A DNA stretch of 64,000 bases, taken from contig NZ_JAHLQA010000015.1 of assembly GCF_018918125.1 (NCBI RefSeq), forward strand, positions 51,186-115,185. The letters are read 5' to 3'. Both the position numbers and the translations under genes were made by a program. The notes beneath the pieces are model-generated. The model was not told where the DNA came from and did not search any database. It saw nothing but the letters and a program-made list of their open reading frames with translations. The DNA comes from Blautia sp. MSJ-19. Its GTDB lineage: Bacteria > Bacillota > Clostridia > Lachnospirales > Lachnospiraceae. Shown piece by piece: positions 8,863-17,332 of this stretch (the first letter of the stretch is position 1; the number at the start of each line of letters is the position of its first letter).

Positions 8863-9312
8863 TCATTTCATTTTCATTATTTTAATTTTATGAGCCTCTA
8901 TCTGAAATAATGCCATAACCGCCTGCTGTATTTTCTGTACTGTAACAGAATTATCTGCTCCCTCTGCAACGATCAGCACTCCCGTTACCTGTGTCTCTCC
9001 TGAGTCATACAATCCCTGTCCACCATCCGTCATCAGCATCACTTTTACTCTTCCCACACCTTCTGCATGTTCCAGCAGTGTTTCCAGTTTTCCCTCCAGT
9101 TCTGTTTTGGTTTCTGCTGCAGCAGTACTCTCCGCGATGCTTTCAGAAATTGTTTCTGTTTTCTTTTTACTGTCCGTTCCGGAAACCGGAAGTGCCGCTA
9201 CCATCAAAAGCAGTCCCAGAAGCAGAATCACCAGCCATTGCCGTTTCCCCATCGTTCCCAACAATGAACTGACAGTCTTTTTCCTGAATTCCGAAGTTCT
9301 GCGCGAGCACAT
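8863..9312 (-). CDS. spoIIIAG: Stage III sporulation protein AG
   Basis: Component that forms a large oligomeric ring of the SpoIIIA-SpoIIQ complex. One membrane segment (WLVILLLGLLLMVAALPVSG) followed by an extracytoplasmic domain with LEGKLETLLEHAEGVGRVKVMLM. About 149 residues, clearly shorter than the Bacillus protein (about 229). The ATG at 9312 has GGAG at 8 bp and overlaps the end of spoIIIAF by 146 bp; MGKRQW at 9252 is a weaker alternative. Confidence 0.88.
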   Translation of the reverse strand: MCSRRTSEFRKKTVSSLLGTMGKRQWLVILLLGLLLMVAALPVSGTDSKKKTETISESIAESTAAAETKTELEGKLETLLEHAEGVGRVKVMLMTDGGQGLYDSGETQVTGVLIVAEGADNSVTVQKIQQAVMALFQIEAHKIKIMKMK

Positions 9313-9742
9313 CATACATTCTCCTTTCCTGTTCTCTGTCCGGTTCCTCTTTCAGGTACAGTACTGTCGTGATTTTCTTACTGTTTATATGTACGACAAC
9401 CTTCCCTGCTTTTATTCCTGTTCTGTCACATTCTTCCATAATTTCTTTTTCAAGTTCTTCCTCAAATCCATCTCTGATATAAAGACTCTGCAGATTCTGC
9501 ATATTTTTTATCTCCATCCCGGCAAGCTCTTTTTGATAATTGCTGTGAAAAGTCTCCACCATCTCCTGACCGCGTCCAAACAGGGTCAGCATGGCCGCAC
9601 ACAGAATGTAGATCAGAAGAAGTCCCATAAACAGACGAATATACCTCTCATATTTCAGATCCGGCACCAGATGCAGAACCATGGAAAATACAATATAAAA
9701 TACCGCAAGTGTTCGGATCCACTGATAAATTTCTGCTTTCAT
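9167..9742 (-). CDS. spoIIIAF: Stage III sporulation protein AF
   Basis: Two N-terminal membrane segments (AVFYIVFSMVLHLVP and LFMGLLLIYILCAAMLTLF) and a soluble domain, the usual SpoIIIAF plan. The start at 9742 (MKAEIYQWIRTL) has GGAGG and its ATGA overlaps the spoIIIAE stop. The final 30 residues (Gly/Ser/Ala-rich, DSASGTAFDGSGTSG) extend past the conserved domain and are encoded within the 5' end of spoIIIAG in another frame. Confidence 0.88.
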   Translation of the reverse strand: MKAEIYQWIRTLAVFYIVFSMVLHLVPDLKYERYIRLFMGLLLIYILCAAMLTLFGRGQEMVETFHSNYQKELAGMEIKNMQNLQSLYIRDGFEEELEKEIMEECDRTGIKAGKVVVHINSKKITTVLYLKEEPDREQERRMYDVLAQNFGIQEKDCQFIVGNDGETAMAGDSASGTAFDGSGTSGFRNGQ

Positions 9743-10944
9743 ACCTTTCCTCCCAGTCCCGTCATCAAAATCAGGAAATCCAGCATGCACAGAATTTCTG
9801 CTGTAAAAATGACTTTCAAAAGAAGCACGCAGCCTTCTCCCATCGCAGTCAGAGATTCTACGATTCTTTTATCTGAAACAGGCTGTGCTACCGCCGCCAG
9901 AAAACGATACGCCAGTGACAGAATTCCATAGTGCAGCACTGGTCCGGCTCCAATTGCCACAAATGCCAGCAGTATCACTACGCCAAGACTGTTCCGTACA
10001 AGTACTGCGCTTGTCAGTACCAGCTCTGTCACCATATTTACCGCATTTCCCACTCCCGGCAATGCACCGGCAGCCCTTCCAAGCATCCCTCTTTTCAACG
10101 TATCCATTACAGGTGCCACAAGATTTCGTATGACCTGCAATCCTACGGCCGCCCCCAGCAGAGTCTTCAGTCCCCATCTGACTGCCGTATCAATCAGTTC
10201 TGCCATTTTCCCAAGCATCTCTTCTCTGGAAAGATGGTTCACCAACGACAACATTACATAAAGTCCTGCTCCCGGCAAAAAGATCTGTCTGATCAGGCAC
10301 TGGATCATCCAGGTCAGGATCAGTACTCCTTCATAAAATACAGAAGCGGTCGCTGTACCTGCAGATACACTGACTGTAAGAAAATATGCCGGTGCAAGCC
10401 CCCTCATAAATTCTGTCATCCACGAAAGTGTCTGCTGCAGAGACAGGCTCATATCTGTAAATGCGTCCATAAGAAGTATAAAAAGCAACAGATAAACAAG
10501 ATAAAAACAGATATCTCCAATCTGTCCACTGTCAAAAGCAGCCGCAAAATCAGCAAATATCGCAGCAAGTAATACCAGTAGCAACAGTCTGACAAAAAGG
10601 CCTTTTTCTTTTTCCATCTGTGCAAAAAAACATCTGTACAGAAGTTCCCGGATGCTCTCACCAGAAAGAACCTTCTCTCCTTTCACCAGCTTTGCCAGGG
10701 TCTCTTTCATCGAAAAGCTCTGTTCTCCAAGCATTTCATCCAGCATCCCCTGTACCTGGGAAAGCTCCAGCTCGTCCAGAAGACGATCTGCCGTTTCCGT
10801 CCCTGTATCTGTTCCTGCTGCGTTTTCTGTGTCTGTCTTCTCTGTTGTCTCTTCTGCTGTCCATTCTGCTGCCAGACATTTCTCCGTCCGACAAGACAGT
10901 AACAGAAGAAAAAGGACTGCCAGACTTATCAGACCTCTCTTCAT
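9739..10944 (-). CDS. spoIIIAE: Stage III sporulation protein AE
   Basis: 401-residue polytopic membrane protein, the likely permease-like core of the SpoIIIA complex. Has a signal peptide (MKRGLISLAVLFLLLLSCRTEKCLA), a charged extracytoplasmic segment, then several membrane helices (FVRLLLLVLLAAIFADFAAAF, ICFYLVYLLLFILLMDAF and more). Start overlaps the spoIIIAD stop by 4 bp. Confidence 0.93.
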   Translation of the reverse strand: MKRGLISLAVLFLLLLSCRTEKCLAAEWTAEETTEKTDTENAAGTDTGTETADRLLDELELSQVQGMLDEMLGEQSFSMKETLAKLVKGEKVLSGESIRELLYRCFFAQMEKEKGLFVRLLLLVLLAAIFADFAAAFDSGQIGDICFYLVYLLLFILLMDAFTDMSLSLQQTLSWMTEFMRGLAPAYFLTVSVSAGTATASVFYEGVLILTWMIQCLIRQIFLPGAGLYVMLSLVNHLSREEMLGKMAELIDTAVRWGLKTLLGAAVGLQVIRNLVAPVMDTLKRGMLGRAAGALPGVGNAVNMVTELVLTSAVLVRNSLGVVILLAFVAIGAGPVLHYGILSLAYRFLAAVAQPVSDKRIVESLTAMGEGCVLLLKVIFTAEILCMLDFLILMTGLGGKV

Positions 10945-11327
10945 CCCAGAAACTCCTGAATCGTTTCCAGTAATGCCATGAGTATCGGAACACTCAGCAC
11001 CATTACAGAAAGTTTACAGAAAAGTTCAATCTGTGCAGCTGTCGCCTGATGCCCGGCATCCTTACAGATTCCCGCAGAAAATTGCCCGATATAGGTAATC
11101 CCCACCATCTTGATCAAGGTAAAAAAATATTCCTGGCTGATAGCCAGGTCTTCCTGTATCTTTCCAAGCGTCTCAAAAAGATACTGCAGTTTTTCCACCG
11201 CAAACCCAAGAATAAGGACTCCTATCCCCATCGTAATAAAGGATACATATTCCGGTCTTGTATTTTTGAGGAAAAATCCCAGTACAACTCCGCTGATTCC
11301 CAACAGTGAAATTCTGACAATGTCCAT
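10941..11327 (-). CDS. spoIIIAD: Stage III sporulation protein AD
   Basis: 128-residue membrane protein with four predicted helices (ISLLGISGVVLGFFL, FITMGIGVLILGFAV, FFTLIKMVGITYIGQFSAGI, LSVMVLSVPILMALL). Matches SpoIIIAD in size, order and the conserved IKMVGITYIGQFSAGICKDAG stretch. Lies between spoIIIAC and spoIIIAE. Confidence 0.94.
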   Translation of the reverse strand: MDIVRISLLGISGVVLGFFLKNTRPEYVSFITMGIGVLILGFAVEKLQYLFETLGKIQEDLAISQEYFFTLIKMVGITYIGQFSAGICKDAGHQATAAQIELFCKLSVMVLSVPILMALLETIQEFLG

Positions 11328-11340
11328 AACTCCTCCCGTT

Positions 11341-11535
11341 TCAGACTACAAACAGTTTCTGGATACTCTGAAACAATTCATAAATATACGGAACGATCCA
11401 AAACAACACGATCAGCAATCCTGCCAGACTTACCATAAAAGCCTGTTCTTCTCTCCCACTGTGTTTCAGTACCTGTGAAAGAATGGAAACCAGAATCCCC
11501 ACTGCCGCGATCTTAAAGATAATGGTAACTTCCAT
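11341..11535 (-). CDS. spoIIIAC: Stage III sporulation protein AC
   Basis: 64-residue two-helix membrane protein (IIFKIAAVGILVSILSQVL and FMVSLAGLLIVLFWIVPYI), typical of SpoIIIAC. The ATG at 11535 follows AAAGGAG by 7 bp; an in-frame GTG at 11541 lies inside the ribosome site and is not used. Confidence 0.93.
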   Translation of the reverse strand: MEVTIIFKIAAVGILVSILSQVLKHSGREEQAFMVSLAGLLIVLFWIVPYIYELFQSIQKLFVV

Positions 11536-11556
11536 TTCCACTCCTTTCCCCGGATC

Positions 11557-12075
11557 TTACCAGAATAACACGGCCAGCATAATGCCTCCCATAGTTCCCA
11601 GACTACGATACAGCTTCTTTTTTTCTGCCTTGTCCTTTCGCAGCGTCTCCAGAAAATGCTGAAAATCTTCCTCATACAGTTCAAGCTGCCGAAGCTGCAT
11701 CTCCCGGTCCAGATATCCCAGTCGCTTTCCCAACATACGAATCCTGTTTTTCTCCCCTTCTTCCAGGCTGAGTTTTGGCAGATACTGCTCCGCACACTTT
11801 TCAACAATCAAATGCAGGCTTTCCTCTGTATTTGTATCCATACAGTCTGCTGCTCCCCTGAAAAAATCCGCATAATTTTCCCCGCATCGTGCAGCCGTAT
11901 TCCGGAATGCATCCGACAGTCCACTGTTTCCGCAACGGATTTCTCCCTTCAGATACAATACCGCCTGTAAGAATTCCTCAAGATTCTTCTCCCTCAGGGT
12001 AAGCTCCCGGCTTTTTGAATATCCGATTCCAACGGATGCCAGAATAATCATTGCCGCGCCGATCAGTTTCCGCAT
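11557..12075 (-). CDS. spoIIIAB: Stage III sporulation protein AB
   Basis: 172 residues with helices at both ends (LIGAAMIILASVGIGYSKSRELTLREKNLEEF and TMGGIMLAVLFW) and a helical middle, the layout of SpoIIIAB and related GspF-like proteins. Start preceded by GGAAGGGG and overlapping spoIIIAA by 13 bp. Confidence 0.92.
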   Translation of the reverse strand: MRKLIGAAMIILASVGIGYSKSRELTLREKNLEEFLQAVLYLKGEIRCGNSGLSDAFRNTAARCGENYADFFRGAADCMDTNTEESLHLIVEKCAEQYLPKLSLEEGEKNRIRMLGKRLGYLDREMQLRQLELYEEDFQHFLETLRKDKAEKKKLYRSLGTMGGIMLAVLFW

Positions 12076-12998
12076 GTTTTCCCCTTCCCGTCATAAATTT
12101 TTTCTATACTCCCGGCATGTCCTTTTTTTCCCAGAACGATATAGCGCTCAAAAACCTTCATTTCTTTTAACTCTCTGAAAAAAGGCTGACACAGGATATC
12201 TTCCAGTGAATTTCCATGTGCAGTTGCCAGCAGTTTGCACCCACAATGAATGACCGACTCTACTGCACAGAAATCTTCTTTTTTTCCCAGCTCATCTACT
12301 GCCACCACATCCGGTGACATGGATCGTAGCAGCATCTGCATCCCTTCCGCCTTTGGACAGGCATCCAGCACATCTGTACGCATTCCCAGATCATTTTGCG
12401 GCACTCCCTGATAGCAGCCTGCCAGCTCACTTCGTTCATCTACCACTCCAACCGTCATTCCATGCATATATGCTGTCCCATTACTGATCTGCCGGATCAT
12501 ATCACGAAGTAATGTTGTCTTTCCACATCCCGGAGGTGCGATCAGCAATGTATGACAGATCTGCTTTTTTTCGCAGATAAAAGGCATCACATTATCGGCA
12601 CATCCCTTTATCTGATGCGCAAGCCGTACATTGATTCCGGAAATGTATCTCATTCCCCTGATTCGTGTTCCATCCAGAACAACTTTTCCCGTTACTCCTA
12701 TTCGATGCCCTCCCTGTACACTCAGATATCCCTGTCTCAGTTCATCCTCATAGGCATACAGCGAATATCCACTGATATATTCCAGTGTCTCTTTGAGGTC
12801 CTGTTTTGTGGCAAGATAAGGAAGTCCGTTTCTGTTTCGAAGACAATGTTCCCCCTCTTGTGAATGCAGAAATACTGGTCTGCCTGTCCGAAGTCTGATC
12901 TCATACAGTTTTTCATAATCCGGGCATTCTTCCTCCAGAAGTTTCCGGATATTCCCGGCAAATAAATTCGGAATCTGTCCTGCTCTGATCGTCCTCAC
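12063..12998 (-). CDS. spoIIIAA: Stage III sporulation protein AA (secretion-type ATPase)
   Basis: ATPase related to type II/III/IV secretion ATPases, thought to energise the SpoIIIA channel. Walker A APPGCGKTTLLRD, Walker B-like DVVAVDELGKKED, and the N-terminal EIRLRTGRPVFL stretch of the family. Best start is the GTG at 12998 (VRTIRAGQIP), about 311 residues; there is no clear ribosome site and an unrelated open frame runs upstream, so the start is uncertain. First gene of the eight-gene spoIIIA operon. Confidence 0.93.
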   Translation of the reverse strand: MRTIRAGQIPNLFAGNIRKLLEEECPDYEKLYEIRLRTGRPVFLHSQEGEHCLRNRNGLPYLATKQDLKETLEYISGYSLYAYEDELRQGYLSVQGGHRIGVTGKVVLDGTRIRGMRYISGINVRLAHQIKGCADNVMPFICEKKQICHTLLIAPPGCGKTTLLRDMIRQISNGTAYMHGMTVGVVDERSELAGCYQGVPQNDLGMRTDVLDACPKAEGMQMLLRSMSPDVVAVDELGKKEDFCAVESVIHCGCKLLATAHGNSLEDILCQPFFRELKEMKVFERYIVLGKKGHAGSIEKIYDGKGKTCGN

Positions 12999-13010
12999 CT
13001 CTTTTACATT

Positions 13011-13018
13011 AATATATG
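13011..13018 (-). promoter_or_regulatory. Possible sigma-E type -10 for spoIIIA
   Basis: Minus-strand CATATATT resembles the sigma-E -10 consensus (CATACANT). In Bacillus the spoIIIA operon is sigma-E dependent. It lies only about 12 bp before the chosen GTG, which would leave almost no leader, so this is tentative. Confidence 0.3.
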
Positions 13019-13040
13019 TGCCGTTACCGAATTTAGTACG

Positions 13041-13073
13041 AAAAAAACTCCCGCAGCTTTCGCTACGGGAGTT
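13041..13073 (-). terminator. Intrinsic terminator of the helicase/PPTase unit
   Basis: Minus-strand stem AACTCCCG / CGGGAGTT with inner AGC / GCT and a GAAA loop, followed by TTTTT. The stop codon of the phosphopantetheinyl transferase (13063-13065) lies inside the stem. Confidence 0.9.
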
Positions 13074-13611
13074 GAACTTCCATATGTTCCCAACGCAATT
13101 CCATCGGTTTGCGCGCCCACACCGCTCCGCTGTACTCTTCTCCGAGTTCCAGCATAATATAAGATCCGTCATCCATCGAAATCGTCCGAAGATCTCTGGA
13201 CAGACCTTCCCCTGTCCATTTGATATAAGCCTCACGTAATACCCATTGTGCAAAAAAGGCTTTTTCCGGCTCATCACTGTCCAGGATTTCTCTGATCATC
13301 TCTGCCGGAACCATCCGCTCCAGCATTCGCTCATAATTGACCTTTTTGTGAATCTGCACATCAATTCCGACTTCCTGTCCTGCAATGATACACATCACAT
13401 ATTTCCCGGAATGCGTGATATTGTAATGAATTTTTGGCTGAAGGGTGAGAAACGGCTTGCCATGTTCTCCTGTTGCTCTTGGCTCAAAAGACAGTTTCAG
13501 TCCATACTCTCTGTACAGCCCTGCCGCCAAAAGCTTTTCCCCTATCATATGTTCCATATTTTTGTGCTCATACTGCTGTGGGATCTCTGTAAAATAAATA
13601 ACTGCATTCAT
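13063..13611 (-). CDS. 4'-phosphopantetheinyl transferase (Sfp-like)
   Basis: Transfers the phosphopantetheine arm of CoA to a serine of carrier proteins. 182 residues with VGIDVQ (Mg-binding aspartate) and WVLREAYIKWTGEGL (the WxxKEA-like motif, here with R in place of K). Larger and more Sfp-like than an AcpS. Overlaps the helicase gene by 4 bp. The acyl carrier protein acpP is encoded 3.4 kb upstream in the same group, a plausible substrate; this link is inference. Confidence 0.88.
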   Translation of the reverse strand: MNAVIYFTEIPQQYEHKNMEHMIGEKLLAAGLYREYGLKLSFEPRATGEHGKPFLTLQPKIHYNITHSGKYVMCIIAGQEVGIDVQIHKKVNYERMLERMVPAEMIREILDSDEPEKAFFAQWVLREAYIKWTGEGLSRDLRTISMDDGSYIMLELGEEYSGAVWARKPMELRWEHMEVQLP

Positions 13612-15440
13612 ACTCCAGCCTCCTTTAAGAACCGGGACGGATCTCGTTTCTTTTCATATTGCTGTCTCACGTAACACAAAGTCAGCCGTTTTCTGGCACG
13701 GGTCATTCCAACATAGAACAGCCTTCGTTCTTCTTCGATCGCAGGTTCCAGTACAGCTTTTCTGTAGGGCATGCTCCCCTCATTTACATTGAGGATATAT
13801 ACCTTATCATATTCCAGCCCTTTTACACCATGAAGCGTGGAAATCAGAACACCCTCCCGCTCCTGTTCTGCCTTTCGAGCCTGCTCGTCCAGTCTTTCTG
13901 TATAGTCCTGTATGTAGTTTTCCCATTCTTCGAGACTGTTCATCCCTCTGGTGCTCTCTGTCAGCCTGTCCAGAATCTCGCTTAACTCTTCTGGCTTTAT
14001 TTTACGATACTCTGCATATTCATGCAAGTATTCTTCGTATCCCATTCCCTTACGGATAAAATTTATCGCTGCATATGGTGCCAGTCCCTTCAGTATCCGA
14101 AGATGTGTCTCCAATGTTGTGAGCCGGTCACACATCCAGTCTTTTTCTTTATAAAAATCCTTCAGCTGCTCAAAAGATATTTCCGCTGATATTGTCACTG
14201 CATCCCTGCCAATGTATCTGTTGGGACGATTCATAAATTCCAGAAAATTTTTCCTGCTTCTGTCACCTGCTGCAAATCGCATATATGCCAACAGGTTTCG
14301 ACAGATCCAATGATGAAACAGATTTGGAAGCTTCTCTTTCATGTTAAAGGGAACCTGTCTCTCCATCAATGCCCCCACAAGGCCTTCTGCTTCCTGATTT
14401 GTTCTCAGAAGTATCGCCGTGTCTTCCAGACATTCGCCCCTCTCCAGTCGGTCTCTAAGTTCTGACACGACTGTCAGATATTCCTCGCGCGGATTCTGGA
14501 ATTCCCTGATCCGGACCGCTTCTCCCGACTCATTCGGCGTAGACAGTCTTTTAAAGAAACGATTCTGATTCTGCCCTATCACCTGCATCGCCGACGAAAG
14601 GATCCTGCCACTGCAGCGATAGTTTACATTCAGCGTTACTGTCTCAGCTTCCGGATAATCTCTGTTAAAATTCAACATGATCTCCGGTCTTGCTCCCCGA
14701 AAATGATAGATTGACTGATCATCATCTCCCACAATAAAGAGATTATCCTGTGGTTTTGCCAGCATACGTACAATCTCATACTGAAGCTGATTGATATCCT
14801 GAAACTCATCCACCAGAATATATTGAAATTTATTCTGCCAGGCTGCCAGAATGTCTTTGCGTTGTTCAAACAATTCATAGCAATACAACAGCATGTCATC
14901 AAAATCCAGCTTGCGCCTGTTCCGACATGCTTCACGATATCCCTGATAGATCTGACGGAATACCTCATCCGGACAGCAGGAAGAATAATAATGTTCCAGT
15001 GAGATCCGATTACCTTTGACTACACTGATCTCTTTGGCAATTTCTTCTGAAAAATCTCCTTCTTCTGCCAGTTCACCGCCAAAATTCAATGCCAGTTCCT
15101 GAAGGATCCCCGTCTTTTCTTCTTCCGAAAGAATATTTGCCGCAGTGAAGCCATATGCCTGTTTTAATATTCCATAAAACACTCCGTGAAAAGTCCCAAA
15201 TGTGACCGGTGTATACGACTGCTCCGTAAAACTCAGGAAACGTTCCTTCATTTCTTTTGCCGCCGCTCTCGAAAATGTCACCACCAGAATATTGGAAGGC
15301 GAGATTCCTCCCTCTTCTGTCATATATGCAGTTCTCTCTACTATAACGGAAGTTTTCCCCGAACCGGGGCCTGCCAGGACCATCATTGGACCTGACAGGT
15401 GGGCGATTGCCCTTTGTTGAGATGGATTTCTTTTTATCAT
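13608..15440 (-). CDS. UvrD/PcrA-family superfamily 1 DNA helicase
   Basis: 610 residues: Walker A AGPGSGKTSVIVERTAYM (about residue 22), DEFQDIN (motif II), DDDQSIYHFRGA (motif III), STLHGVKGLEYDKVYI (motif V) and VGMTRARKRL (motif VI). 3'-5' helicase of DNA repair. Shorter than PcrA (about 720-750), with a reduced C-terminal end, so it is a clostridial UvrD-like paralogue and not necessarily PcrA itself. Confidence 0.92.
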   Translation of the reverse strand: MIKRNPSQQRAIAHLSGPMMVLAGPGSGKTSVIVERTAYMTEEGGISPSNILVVTFSRAAAKEMKERFLSFTEQSYTPVTFGTFHGVFYGILKQAYGFTAANILSEEEKTGILQELALNFGGELAEEGDFSEEIAKEISVVKGNRISLEHYYSSCCPDEVFRQIYQGYREACRNRRKLDFDDMLLYCYELFEQRKDILAAWQNKFQYILVDEFQDINQLQYEIVRMLAKPQDNLFIVGDDDQSIYHFRGARPEIMLNFNRDYPEAETVTLNVNYRCSGRILSSAMQVIGQNQNRFFKRLSTPNESGEAVRIREFQNPREEYLTVVSELRDRLERGECLEDTAILLRTNQEAEGLVGALMERQVPFNMKEKLPNLFHHWICRNLLAYMRFAAGDRSRKNFLEFMNRPNRYIGRDAVTISAEISFEQLKDFYKEKDWMCDRLTTLETHLRILKGLAPYAAINFIRKGMGYEEYLHEYAEYRKIKPEELSEILDRLTESTRGMNSLEEWENYIQDYTERLDEQARKAEQEREGVLISTLHGVKGLEYDKVYILNVNEGSMPYRKAVLEPAIEEERRLFYVGMTRARKRLTLCYVRQQYEKKRDPSRFLKEAGV

Positions 15441-15449
15441 TGATTACTC

Positions 15450-16898
15450 TCAGCTGAGTTTTTCGATTGCAGCCTTTACACGTTTCAGTGTTTCTTCTTT
15501 GCCAATGATCTCCATGATCTCAGTTGCACCAGCCGGTGTCATCTGTTTGCCGGATACAGCTGTACGGAGCGGCCACATAACATAACCATTTTTATATCCT
15601 TTTTCTTTGACAAATGCACTTAAAGATGCAAACAGTGGATCATTGGTATAATCTTCCTGTGCCTCCAGTACCGGAAGTACTTCCTTCAGTACTGCAAGAG
15701 AAGTCTCTTCGTTTGTTTTCATCTTTTTATGACAGTACATTGCAGAATCATATTCCGGAACTTCTTCAAAGAAATCAATCAGTGCCGGAATGTCCGGGAA
15801 TGTTTCGATTCTTGTCTGCACCATACCTGCGATCTTGCGGAAGTTATAATCTTTTTTAAGAACCTTCTTCATATATGGAAGTGCTCTCTCATAAAATTCT
15901 TCCGGATCCATTTTTTTGATATATTCTCCATTCATCCAGCGAAGTTTGGTAATATCAAAGACTGCCGGTGATTTGCTGATATGGTGATAATCAAATGCCT
16001 TTACCAGTTCCGGAAGAGAAAAGATCTCACAGTTGTCCTGCGGGCTCCATCCAAGCAATGCTACAAAGTTTACGATTGCTTCTGTAACAAAGCCCTGATC
16101 CAGAAGATCCTCATAAGAAGAATGCCCAGAACGTTTGGACAGTTTCTGATGTTCTTCATTTGTGATCAGCGGACAGTGCACATACACCGGAATCTCCCAT
16201 CCGAATGCTTCATAGATACGATTATATTTTGGTGCTGAAGAAAGATATTCATTTCCTCTGACTACATGTGTGATTCCCATAAGATGGTCATCTATTACAT
16301 TTGCAAAGTTATAAGTCGGATATCCGTCAGATTTGATCAGGATCAGGTCTTCCATCTCCTCATTATTGACAGTGATATCACCATAGATCACATCATGGAA
16401 TGTAGTAGTTCCTTCTGTCGGCATATTAAAACGGATTACGTGCGGCTCCCCTGCATCAAGACGTCTCTGTACTTCTTCTTTTGACAGATGCAGACATCTC
16501 TTATCATAAATGGAAATCTCTTTTCCTGCCACTACACGCTTCATGGATTCCAGCTCTTCGGCTCCACAGAAGCAATAGTATGCATCTCCCTGTTCAATCA
16601 GCTGCTGTGCATATTTCAGATACAGTCCGGATGCCTGTCTCTCGCTCTGTACATACGGTCCAAATCCTTTGTCTTTGTCCGGACCTTCGTCATGAATAAG
16701 GCCTGTACCCGCCATCGTACGATAGATGATGTCTACAGCCCCTTCTACATAACGTTCCTGGTCGGTATCTTCAATTCTAAGAATAAAATCTCCGTCCTCA
16801 TGTTTTGCGATAAGATATGCATAGAGTGCTGTACGAAGATTTCCTACATGCATTCTTCCTGTCGGACTCGGTGCAAATCTTGTTCTGATCTTTGTCAT
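15450..16898 (-). CDS. gltX: Glutamyl-tRNA synthetase
   Basis: Class I synthetase, 482 residues. HIGH-type motif [23 protein letters not shown] at the N terminus, KLSKRSG as the KMSKS motif, then a helical anticodon-binding domain. The ATG at 16898 (MTKIRTRF) follows GGAAAGAG; seven upstream in-frame codons lack a ribosome site. No T-box leader precedes it. Confidence 0.96.
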   Translation of the reverse strand: MTKIRTRFAPSPTGRMHVGNLRTALYAYLIAKHEDGDFILRIEDTDQERYVEGAVDIIYRTMAGTGLIHDEGPDKDKGFGPYVQSERQASGLYLKYAQQLIEQGDAYYCFCGAEELESMKRVVAGKEISIYDKRCLHLSKEEVQRRLDAGEPHVIRFNMPTEGTTTFHDVIYGDITVNNEEMEDLILIKSDGYPTYNFANVIDDHLMGITHVVRGNEYLSSAPKYNRIYEAFGWEIPVYVHCPLITNEEHQKLSKRSGHSSYEDLLDQGFVTEAIVNFVALLGWSPQDNCEIFSLPELVKAFDYHHISKSPAVFDITKLRWMNGEYIKKMDPEEFYERALPYMKKVLKKDYNFRKIAGMVQTRIETFPDIPALIDFFEEVPEYDSAMYCHKKMKTNEETSLAVLKEVLPVLEAQEDYTNDPLFASLSAFVKEKGYKNGYVMWPLRTAVSGKQMTPAGATEIMEIIGKEETLKRVKAAIEKLS

Positions 16899-16920
16899 GT
16901 TCTCTTTCCTGCCTTTCAAA

Positions 16921-16954
16921 AATGTAAAACCCCTGAGACATTGCTGCCTCAGGG
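16921..16954 (-). terminator. Terminator between acpP and gltX
   Basis: Minus-strand stem CCCTGAG / CTCAGGG (7 bp) followed by GTTTTACATTTTT. Likely reduces read-through from the strong acpP promoter into gltX. Confidence 0.75.
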
Positions 16955-17004
16955 AATGTTTTCTGCTAAATTATGCCTCGCAAATAGTACCTGTCCATCA
17001 GCTA

Positions 17005-17238
17005 CTATGCTTCAATACCTCTGCCTCTAAGATACTCGATCACATCTCCCACTGTTGCCAGCTCTGTCAGCTCTTCTGCAGGGATTTCAATATTGTACTC
17101 ATCTTCCAGAGCCATTACCAGTTCAAAAAGATCCAGTGAATCTGCTCCAAGATCATCTTTAAAAGAAGTGTCTGTTGTAATTTCGCTTTCTTCGCAGTTT
17201 AACTGTTCTGCGATCATTTTTCTCATTTCTTCTAACAT
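17005..17238 (-). CDS. acpP: Acyl carrier protein
   Basis: 77 residues (MLEEMRKMIAEQLNCEESEIT). The canonical attachment motif GADSLDLFELVMALEDEYNIEIP carries the serine that receives phosphopantetheine. Of two nearby ATGs (17244, 17238) the second has 8-bp spacing from AAAGGAG. Encoded away from a fatty acid synthesis cluster, so it may be a second ACP; the sequence alone does not settle this. Confidence 0.94.
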   Translation of the reverse strand: MLEEMRKMIAEQLNCEESEITTDTSFKDDLGADSLDLFELVMALEDEYNIEIPAEELTELATVGDVIEYLRGRGIEA

Positions 17239-17288
17239 TGCCATTTCTCCTTTATCAAGTAACACTTTTACTCTACTTTGATGTGCAA

Positions 17289-17317
17289 AGTATATATTCT
17301 GGAAACCTATTTGTCAA
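17289..17317 (-). promoter_or_regulatory. Strong promoter of acpP
   Basis: Minus-strand TTGACA (17312-17317), 17 bp, TATACT (17289-17294): near-consensus sigma-A promoter about 50 bp upstream of acpP. Confidence 0.88.
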
Positions 17318-17332
17318 TAGATTTTGCCCATT

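Noticed and set aside
9107..9931. 274-codon plus-strand open frame over the spoIIIA genes
   Set aside because: Antisense shadow of spoIIIAE/AF/AG with no start signal or recognisable domain.
16899..17004. Searched for a T-box leader before gltX
   Set aside because: Only the acpP terminator lies there; no T-box sequence (TGGNACCGCG-type) or specifier stem is visible.
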